Origin: CAZNQW01 sp964575225
GTDB taxonomy: Bacteria; Chloroflexota; Anaerolineae; JAAYZQ01
Direction: 5' to 3'
NCBI GenBank assembly: GCA_964575225.1
Contig: CAZNQW010000248.1
Span: 1 to 5,699, forward strand
Length of the DNA: 5,699 bases
Part shown: piece by piece, positions 1 to 5,186 of the stretch
Layout of the letters: every line of letters begins with the position of its first letter
Numbering within the stretch: the first letter of the stretch is position 1
Position numbers and translations under genes: made by a program
Notes under the pieces: model-generated
What the model was told of the DNA's origin: nothing
The model's database searches: none
Seen by the model: the letters and a program-made list of their open reading frames with translations, nothing else

Positions 1-26
1 AGGCGGCTGACAAACTTTTGGCTCCC

Positions 27-650
27 CTACTCCTGCTGGGAATCCAAGTGGCAGGTATCGTTATGAAACACCAGCGAAATCCCGCGTCCGGTCCAATCCA
101 GCATGGTGAGGGACGTGTTATCAAAGTGAAACGGCGGGGGCTGATCGGGGGCCAGCCCCAGCAGGTGGCTCAGCAGCACGCCCAAACTGCCGCCATGGGA
201 CACCAAGGCCACCGTCTCCTCCTTGCCGTGATGGGCCAGGATCTGATCCACCAGGCTCATCAACCTCCGACGGAGGCCGTCAAGGCTCTCGGCTCCAGGG
301 ACCGTCACCCAGGTGGGGCTGGATTGGAATTGCTGCCATAGATCGGGGTATTGTCGCTCAATCTCTTCGGAGGTGAGGCCGCTTAGCACGCCGGTATCGA
401 ATTCGCGCAGACGGGCGTCCAAGACAAGGGGGACACCCAGCTCGCCAGCGAGGATCTGGGCCGTTTGAGCGGCTCGACTCAGATCGCTGGCATAGAGGGT
501 CGAGAGCGCCCACGAATCCCGGGCCAGGCGGTTGGCCAGGGCAAGAGCTTGAATACGCCCCCGCTCGCTGAGGGGCGAGTCCAGTTGACCCTGATTCCGC
601 CTCTCCTGATTGGCAACCGACTCGCCGTGGCGGATCAACAGCAATTTCAT
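27..650 (-). CDS. histidine phosphatase family protein (phosphoglycerate mutase-like)
   Basis: A 207-residue cytoplasmic phosphatase of the histidine phosphatase superfamily, complete and of normal family length. The catalytic RHGE motif is at residues 7-10 (His8 is the expected phospho-accepting residue). The second conserved arginine lies in 'SDLSRAAQTA' (Arg59). The acidic residue of 'LREFDTG' (Glu83) is the expected proton donor, and the second active-site histidine is in 'VSHGGSLG' (His152). No signal peptide or membrane segment is visible. The ATG at 650 was chosen because RHGE then sits at the usual N-terminal place; the longer reading from 800 would add 50 residues overlapping the gene upstream. 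It follows the TPR gene by 7 bp with no strong ribosome binding site, so it is probably the last gene of the operon and perhaps translationally coupled. Family members act on sugar phosphates, phosphoglycerate, nucleotides or cobalamin intermediates. Nothing here fixes the substrate, and no cobalamin gene is nearby. Confidence 0.93.
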   Translation of the reverse strand: MKLLLIRHGESVANQERRNQGQLDSPLSERGRIQALALANRLARDSWALSTLYASDLSRAAQTAQILAGELGVPLVLDARLREFDTGVLSGLTSEEIERQYPDLWQQFQSSPTWVTVPGAESLDGLRRRLMSLVDQILAHHGKEETVALVSHGGSLGVLLSHLLGLAPDQPPPFHFDNTSLTMLDWTGRGISLVFHNDTCHLDSQQE

Positions 651-657
651 TGGTTTC

Positions 658-1929
658 TTATCCGCCCACCCATTGAAAGGTAAGGTAAAAGGTCGTATGT
701 ACGGTAAAGGCCGGGGCTTCGACGGTGCCCAGGCCCATGCCCACCACCTTGTCGCTGGGAGCGCCGACCACGCTCGCCGAATAGGAACCCAGCGCGGCAT
801 ACATGGGGAAATTGGCGCCCCAGTCGGGGGGCGGGCGATCCTCGATCAGCAGGGTGAGGCTACCAGCGGGCCATTGGAAAACGACCGGCTGGCCTACCTT
901 CCGCTTTCCATCGGCGCCAAGCACCTCGACGTATATGCTGTGTTTGCCCGCGGACTGCTTCTCATTGGCCCAACTGGCCGAGACCAGCCGCCAATGGGAC
1001 TGCCCCGGAGCAGCGCGCGCGGGTTCGATGCGCACCCCCAAAGCGTCCAGCCGGGGGTCCCAAGTGCAAGGGGACAGAGTCGCCCGCGGCTTGGGCGTGG
1101 GTGTGGCCGGCGGCGCGGCAGCCACCAGGGCGACCCGCCTGGGGGCGGGTGGGGCAGGGGTATCTGTCGGTGTAGCCGTGCACGTCGGGGGCGGCAAAGG
1201 AGTATCGGTCGGAGCCGGGGTGGACGTAGCAGTAGCCGTCGGAATCGGGGTGTGGGTGTGGGTGGGCGTAGCCGTAAAGGTGGGGCGAAGCGTCCCCTGG
1301 GCAATCATCATCACAGGGGGTACCATATCGGCCACCGATGCCCCTTGGGCAGAGCTGGATCGATTCAGCACCACATAGATCAGGGCCGCAATCAGACACA
1401 GGGCCACGATGGCCAGACAAACGACCACCACCTGCCAAAACCGCCTGGCCCGGGGCTCTGCTGTCGCGATGGGGGGGGCGACGGCAACCTCCCTCGCGTC
1501 CACCCTCTGAGCCAGCACCTCCGACTCAAAGGAGGGCCTCAGATCCGCGATCAGCGTCTCCACAGCCGAAGGTGGTGCTATCGAGGGAGGAGGTTCGGCA
1601 GGCAAATCTATGGTTTCCGATTCGGGCTCTGGTGGCTCGATCTCTCCCGGTTCCTCTGGCATGTGGGCAGGCGTAGAGATCGTCTGACTCGCCTCCAAAA
1701 CAGCCAGCCCCTTCTGAGCCGCCGAGTTGTGAGGGTTGATGGTCAACGCCCGGCGCAGACAATGCGCCTTGGCCTGGTCCGATTCGACCACAGCGCTCAG
1801 CCACAGCCATGCCTTCTCCGAACGGGGGTTGCGGCGGATGGCTTCGGCCAGCATCTTTTGGGCAGTTTGAGCATCGCCCTCGTTGGCTGCACGGATGCCC
1901 TGCTGTAACCAGTCCTGTTGTTCGGTCAT
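658..1929 (-). CDS. TPR-containing single-pass membrane protein with Thr/Pro-rich stalk and exported C-terminal domain
   Basis: A 423-residue protein of unassigned function with a clear four-part layout. Residues 4-80 are helical TPR-like repeats ('GDAQTAQKMLAEAIRRNPRS', 'KAWLWLSAVV', 'CLRRALTINPHN'). Residues 90-160 are an acidic, proline-rich linker. Residues 164-188 are one membrane segment preceded by Arg-Ala-Arg-Arg, which by the positive-inside rule puts the TPR part in the cytoplasm. Residues 217-286 are a Thr/Pro-rich low-complexity stalk outside. Residues 288-423 form a globular domain starting 'CTWDPRLDALGVRIEPA' with 'WRLVSASW', 'HSIYVEVL', 'ANFPMYA' and 'VVGMGLGT'. I recognise this domain style from Chloroflexota exported proteins but know no defined function for it. 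The ATG at 1929 overlaps the GH3 stop codon (ATGA) and gives the TPR region directly; the longer reading from 2115 would add 62 residues lying wholly inside the GH3 gene. It could be a scaffold or ligand-binding receptor for the neighbouring hydrolase, which is inference. Confidence 0.9.
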   Translation of the reverse strand: MTEQQDWLQQGIRAANEGDAQTAQKMLAEAIRRNPRSEKAWLWLSAVVESDQAKAHCLRRALTINPHNSAAQKGLAVLEASQTISTPAHMPEEPGEIEPPEPESETIDLPAEPPPSIAPPSAVETLIADLRPSFESEVLAQRVDAREVAVAPPIATAEPRARRFWQVVVVCLAIVALCLIAALIYVVLNRSSSAQGASVADMVPPVMMIAQGTLRPTFTATPTHTHTPIPTATATSTPAPTDTPLPPPTCTATPTDTPAPPAPRRVALVAAAPPATPTPKPRATLSPCTWDPRLDALGVRIEPARAAPGQSHWRLVSASWANEKQSAGKHSIYVEVLGADGKRKVGQPVVFQWPAGSLTLLIEDRPPPDWGANFPMYAALGSYSASVVGAPSDKVVGMGLGTVEAPAFTVHTTFYLTFQWVGG

Positions 1930-1937
1930 GATCCTAC
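1926..1937 (-). promoter_or_regulatory. ATGA stop/start overlap with short-spaced ribosome binding site
   Basis: The GH3 stop TGA (1928-1926) and the TPR-protein ATG (1929-1927) share four bases, ATGA. Just upstream on the minus strand is AGGA (1935-1932), only two bases from the ATG, which is short for a Shine-Dalgarno site. The overlap suggests translational coupling by re-initiation, and it is the main reason for choosing this start for the TPR gene. Confidence 0.75.
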
Positions 1938-4727
1938 CCGCCCGGCCGGTCTCCCGGCCTTTCGCGCCATGATGAGCAGGGGCACCAGCGCCCCCACTCC
2001 CGAAATGATCGCTACCGTTGCCCGCGCCATCCAACCCTCTGGGGACTCGAACCCCCACGCCTCGGGTTGGAGCGCTCCCAACGCATAGAGAATGTAACCG
2101 GCCATTCCCCCACACATCGCCAGCAATCCGCCCCGTACGCGAGTCGTCCTGGTGCGCCGGCGGCTACCCAACAAGGGCAAGGCCAACCAGGCGGCGAGGA
2201 AAGAGACCCCTGTAGCCAGTGCCAGATCCAGGCCATCTGCGCCCCCATCGGCACCCGTCCCGGCAGGCGCCGGGCCCGGCTCTGTCGGTGTGGTTGTGGC
2301 AGCCGCGGTCGGGCTGGAAGATGGCTCGGCGGTCAGGGTCCCAGCGGCTGCCGTGGGGGGCGGTGCCTTTGTAAGGCCGGGCGAAGAAGTGGGCGCGGGG
2401 TTCATCAACACGGTGGGCACTTTGGACTGGCGCGCCTCTCCGCTTTCCACCCAAAACTTTACCTCGCCGGATTCGCTGAGGGGAAAGGTCGTCTCGGCCA
2501 GTCCCCCCACCGTCTCGGCCGCGTGGGGAGGCAAATAGGTGCCATCCTGATACTCGGCGTGGAAGGTAACCTGCGTGCCATCGGCCACCCCATACCCATT
2601 GCGATCCAAGATCGGTCCGGCCCGCAACGGTACGCTTGCGGGGGCCGCCAGGGTCTGGCCCTCCATGTGTTCCAAAAGGGTCAGAGGGATCTCTTGCTGG
2701 GGATCGGCCGATAGCTGCTTGTGCAGCGAATAGTTCGCCCCCACCACATCCACCGGCGATGCGCCGCGGGGCACCAATTCGCCAAACAAGGCCCGCACCG
2801 CAGCCATCACAAAGGGCTCCGTCTTGCCATAGGCCACCAGGTACAGGTCCAGCTTGCTGATCTCGGTCGTATCCAGATAGTAGGGCGCGTTAAAAGCCAG
2901 CACCACCAGCCGCGCATCGTAGACGGCGCTGAGTCCCATATTCAGAAACTGCTTCACGGCGTCCGAATTGGGTCCTTTGACCAGATTCAGATCCTGTTGG
3001 GCAAACAGGATCCAATCCGCATCCTCGAGCAACGGTCCAATCGGTTGCTCCGTCTCCTCCCCGGCCAAGTGTTTGATGAGCTGGCCAAAGGGCAGACTGG
3101 TGATATCCTCGCGACTGATCTGTCCAGTGCCGCCCGGTCCATAGATGCGAACAATGGCCTCTTCGACCGCCGTCTGACTCAGGGGGGAAAAGGTCGGGCA
3201 TTGGTCGGTAAAACACTCGCGCACAGGCCGGGAATCGGTGAAAATCACCAGCTTTTCGCCGCGGCGCGGTGCGGCGGGCTGGGCATTGGCGTCGGGATAG
3301 AGCAAGGTGATGGCCTGGTTGGCGATCCGCTGCGTGACCTCCAATCCCAGCCCGCAAACCTGCAAGGCAGCCGTGGGGTGCACCTGTACGGCAGCCAAAG
3401 TGAACTCGGGATACAGCTCCAGTTTCAGGCGAAGGATCCGGATCACGGCCTCGTCGACCCGCGCCGCAAACTGGGGGTTGGATTGATACTCCTCACGGAA
3501 AAAGGCGATGGTGTCGCGGATATTGCGGAACTGCTGGGCCCACACATTGTCCAGATCGAATTCGGAAAGCAGCAACAGGTCATTGCCTGCCAAAAACGCT
3601 TCCTTGGCAATCCGTCGATGGGGAAAGGTGCTGAGGGTCGGGTCAAAATACTTGCGGACGGCAGGCACGCCCAGGCTATCGGAAACCATCAAGCCATCGA
3701 CGCGCCACTGGGAAAACTCGGGCATTTCGAGAATGGCGCCCATTCCGTCGGGGGCAAAGCTGATGGGGGCCGTGTACTGCCGCACATCGCCCTGAATCCC
3801 CCGGTAGCGGATGTGGGACGACATGAGGGCATCGGTCATCCCCTCATCTCCCCTCGTGAGGTCAGTCACGGTGAAAAAGGGCGCCAGCTCGATCTGGGCC
3901 AGCTCTTCCAACAACTTGTCCACCGTCGCTACTTCTTCGTCGGGCAGGCGATCCGAACCACCGTGCCCGGGGAAATGCTTGGCCACCGTGGCCACCCGAC
4001 CCCCACTGCCCTGGTGCACGCCCTCGATATAGGCCCGCCCCATCTGGCCCACCCACCAGGGGTCGCCGCCAAAGGTGCGGGTGCCAATGTCGCCCTGGCC
4101 GGTGCTGCGGGGCTTGTCCAACACGTCCACCACAGGCCCCAAGAGCAGATTGACGCCCATCGCCGCCAGTTCTTGGCCGACGATCTGACCGACGTCCCGA
4201 GCGTTTTCGGTTTTCCAGGTTGCCCCGATGGCCATGGCATTGGGGATAGGGGTCGTGCCGCCGGTGATGCGCGTATAGGGGTAGCCATCGCCCTCGTGGT
4301 CAATGCCGATGAACAACGGCACTGAAGCCCCACGGGCCATCGAAAGGGATTGCAGGGCATTGGTCAGTTCTGCCACCTGGCGCGGGGTCTCGGGGCCGTT
4401 CGTGAAATTCGAATTGGCCGCCAACATCACCACCCCCCCCACCCGATCTTGCAGAATCAGAGTGGCAATATCGCCGTCAGGGTCCAGATTGCTGCCCACA
4501 AAGGTGACCAAGAACAACTGGCCCACCCGCTCCGCCACCGTCATGCTCGCCAGTAGGGCTTCGGCTTGAACCACAGCCTGGGCGCCCGGTTGCCGGGCCT
4601 GCCCGGCGCGGGCAGGCAACAGCATCGCCAGCAAAACCAATCCCCGGACCAGCGCAGCAAACCATCGCGACCGTTTCCGGCTTATATCAAAATGGTGCGT
4701 GTTCGCGAAAGAAAATCCCTGGTTCAT
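1926..4727 (-). CDS. secreted, membrane-anchored glycoside hydrolase family 3 protein (beta-N-acetylhexosaminidase/NagZ-like)
   Basis: A 933-residue exported hydrolase. An N-terminal Sec-type signal has a basic RKRSR stretch (residues 17-21), a hydrophobic core to about residue 38, and possible cleavage after 'ARAGQA'; there is no lipobox. The GH3 N-terminal barrel spans about residues 55-443: 'IDHEGDG' (Asp143), 'GTRTFGGDP' (Arg217), 'KHFPGHG' (250-256) and the nucleophile Asp350 in 'DGLMVSDSLGV'. The Asp-Ser-His acid/base loop of classical NagZ is not seen; 'GSDRLPDEE' stands there. Residues 465-665 resemble the GH3 C-terminal alpha/beta domain ('DLYLVAYGKTEP', 'AVRALFGELVPRGASPVDV'). Residues about 700-775 look like a bacterial Ig-like domain. 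A Thr/Pro/Ser-rich stalk (776-831) leads to three membrane segments (833-854, 866-885, 901-921); the basic loop SRRRTRTTR and the basic C-terminus fit the inside. Likely substrates are beta-linked N-acetylhexosaminides or beta-glucosides outside the cell. ATG 4727 is preferred over GTG 4754, which lies upstream of the promoter -10 box. First gene of the operon. Confidence 0.92.
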   Translation of the reverse strand: MNQGFSFANTHHFDISRKRSRWFAALVRGLVLLAMLLPARAGQARQPGAQAVVQAEALLASMTVAERVGQLFLVTFVGSNLDPDGDIATLILQDRVGGVVMLAANSNFTNGPETPRQVAELTNALQSLSMARGASVPLFIGIDHEGDGYPYTRITGGTTPIPNAMAIGATWKTENARDVGQIVGQELAAMGVNLLLGPVVDVLDKPRSTGQGDIGTRTFGGDPWWVGQMGRAYIEGVHQGSGGRVATVAKHFPGHGGSDRLPDEEVATVDKLLEELAQIELAPFFTVTDLTRGDEGMTDALMSSHIRYRGIQGDVRQYTAPISFAPDGMGAILEMPEFSQWRVDGLMVSDSLGVPAVRKYFDPTLSTFPHRRIAKEAFLAGNDLLLLSEFDLDNVWAQQFRNIRDTIAFFREEYQSNPQFAARVDEAVIRILRLKLELYPEFTLAAVQVHPTAALQVCGLGLEVTQRIANQAITLLYPDANAQPAAPRRGEKLVIFTDSRPVRECFTDQCPTFSPLSQTAVEEAIVRIYGPGGTGQISREDITSLPFGQLIKHLAGEETEQPIGPLLEDADWILFAQQDLNLVKGPNSDAVKQFLNMGLSAVYDARLVVLAFNAPYYLDTTEISKLDLYLVAYGKTEPFVMAAVRALFGELVPRGASPVDVVGANYSLHKQLSADPQQEIPLTLLEHMEGQTLAAPASVPLRAGPILDRNGYGVADGTQVTFHAEYQDGTYLPPHAAETVGGLAETTFPLSESGEVKFWVESGEARQSKVPTVLMNPAPTSSPGLTKAPPPTAAAGTLTAEPSSSPTAAATTTPTEPGPAPAGTGADGGADGLDLALATGVSFLAAWLALPLLGSRRRTRTTRVRGGLLAMCGGMAGYILYALGALQPEAWGFESPEGWMARATVAIISGVGALVPLLIMARKAGRPAGRVGS

Positions 4728-4737
4728 GGCAGTCTCT

Positions 4738-4766
4738 ATTATACAACAAAACACTAGAAATCACAA
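4738..4766 (-). promoter_or_regulatory. sigma-70-type promoter of the GH3 operon
   Basis: Read on the minus strand, TTGTGA (4766-4761, four of six matches to TTGACA) is followed after exactly 17 bp by a perfect TATAAT (4743-4738). Transcription would be expected to begin around 4730-4732, only 3-5 bases before the ATG at 4727, so the mRNA would be nearly leaderless. No strong ribosome binding site lies in that gap, only a weak AGAG. The match, the spacing and the position before a first-in-operon gene support the call. Transcription start is inferred, not shown. Confidence 0.6.
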
Positions 4767-4803
4767 GGGATGGCATGAATTCTTCCAGGGTCCTGTCAAA
4801 GTC

Positions 4804-4840
4804 GTGTGCTGGTTTTTGCTGCTCCTCCAAGGAAGCACAC
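4804..4840. repeat. 37-nt inverted repeat upstream of the operon promoter
   Basis: GTGTGCT (4804-4810) and AGCACAC (4834-4840) are perfect inverted 7-mers separated by 23 bases. The repeat ends about 38 bp upstream of the -35 box. It could be a hairpin or a two-half-site operator, or it could be chance. Confidence 0.4.
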
Positions 4841-4865
4841 CGCAGCTCGTAAGAGTTCCCCCTAA

Positions 4866-4955
4866 CGTCATGCCCACGGAAGCGCCTGTGTACCCACAGA
4901 CAGCATCCATTTTGGGCCACAAGGCGTATGGACCCCCGCCTTCGAGGGGGTGACG
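4866..4955. repeat. REP-like composite palindromic element (two hairpins, CGTCA/TGACG ends)
   Basis: The 90-bp unit begins CGTCATGCCC (4866-4875) and ends GGGGGTGACG (4946-4955), giving terminal inverted repeats matching at 8 of 10 bases. Inside are two hairpins. One is ACCCCC (4932-4937) with GGGGGT (4946-4951) around a short GCCTTCGA loop. The other is ATGC (4870-4873) with GCAT (4903-4906), enclosing CTGTG (4886-4890) with CACAG (4895-4899). The shape and the sequence TGGACCCCCGCCTTCGAG closely resemble the widespread repeats whose spurious translations read 'MDPRLRGGD' or 'MDSRLRGND'. Probably a non-autonomous REP/BIME-like element with some decay in the left half; no transposase is in the window. 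Confidence 0.65.
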
Positions 4956-4959
4956 CGCT

Positions 4960-5029
4960 GGTTGCCAGGGTTGCGACTTTTTCAAAAGGACTTGCACAGG
5001 GCCCTGTGAATTATTCAGGGTTGCCAGGG
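4960..5029. repeat. direct repeat GGTTGCCAGGG, two copies
   Basis: GGTTGCCAGGG occurs at 4960-4970 and again at 5019-5029, 59 bp apart, flanking the 14-bp palindrome. The first copy starts 4 bp after the REP-like unit. The pair could be target-site or insertion remnants, binding sites, or coincidence. Confidence 0.4.
4995..5008. repeat. perfect 14-bp palindrome CACAGGGCCCTGTG
   Basis: All 14 bases are self-complementary with no spacer, which is more like a dimeric protein-binding site than an RNA hairpin. No T-run follows on either strand, so it does not look like an intrinsic terminator. Close relatives of the core occur at 4786-4796 (CAGGGTCCTGT) and 5118-5128 (ACGGGCCCTGT). Confidence 0.5.
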
Positions 5030-5105
5030 CTTGGATGTACCTACGGTAGGTTGGCAGAACAAAAGCAGACCGTCAAGAGGCAATGCCACAACCGCGCATA
5101 TCCTT

Positions 5106-5136
5106 GCTTGGGAACGGACGGGCCCTGTCCGCAAGC
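5106..5136 (-). other. imperfect hairpin downstream of the glycosyltransferase gene
   Basis: GCTTG (5106-5110) pairs with CAAGC (5132-5136), and inside it GGAC (5116-5119) pairs with GTCC (5127-5130). It lies 51-81 bases past the glycosyltransferase stop codon. There is no U-tract on the minus-strand transcript, so it may be an RNA 3'-end structure or a weak terminator but not a standard one. Confidence 0.35.
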
Positions 5137-5186
5137 GCCTATCCGAAATCGGAAAAGGGAAAACCGGGGACGTCGGCAGGCAGGGG

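Larger units (their letters stand above)
4728..5186. other. 459-bp non-coding region between glycosyltransferase and GH3 operon
   Basis: No convincing gene is seen on either strand; the short open frames here have no recognisable protein and cross palindromic repeats. The region holds the operon promoter, a 37-nt inverted repeat, a 90-bp REP-like unit, a direct repeat of 11 bases, a perfect 14-bp palindrome, a 13-base odd palindrome ACCTACGGTAGGT (5039-5051) and an imperfect hairpin near the end of the glycosyltransferase gene. I saw no tRNA-like fold and no known riboswitch. Confidence 0.8.

Noticed and set aside
1..26. Terminator after the histidine phosphatase gene
   Set aside because: Only 26 bases are available and no convincing stem with a T-run is visible; the terminator, if any, lies outside the window.
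651..800. Longer N-terminus for the histidine phosphatase
   Set aside because: It would overlap the TPR gene by more than 140 bp and push RHGE to residue 57 with a Trp/Pro-rich extension unlike the family.
610..1908. 432-codon open frame on the plus strand opposite the TPR gene
   Set aside because: The translation is Arg/Gly/His-rich low complexity mirrored from the Thr/Pro stalk; no start context or family signal supports it.
1930..2115. Longer N-terminus for the TPR protein
   Set aside because: The extension is wholly inside the GH3 coding region and is Gly-rich with no domain; the ATGA overlap explains the start better.
2721..4325. 534-codon open frame on the plus strand opposite the GH3 gene
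   Set aside because: It lies antisense to a gene with clear GH3 motifs, its translation has no recognisable domain, and long shadow frames are expected in GC-rich coding DNA.
4687..4776. 29-residue upstream frame overlapping the GH3 start (ATG at 4776, minus strand)
   Set aside because: A GGAAG stretch precedes its ATG, but it starts upstream of the strong -10 box and so would not be on the predicted transcript; no family signal.
5106..5152. Intrinsic terminator after the glycosyltransferase gene
   Set aside because: Stem-loops are present (5106-5136, and CCGAAATCGG at 5143-5152), but neither is followed by a U-run on the transcribed strand.
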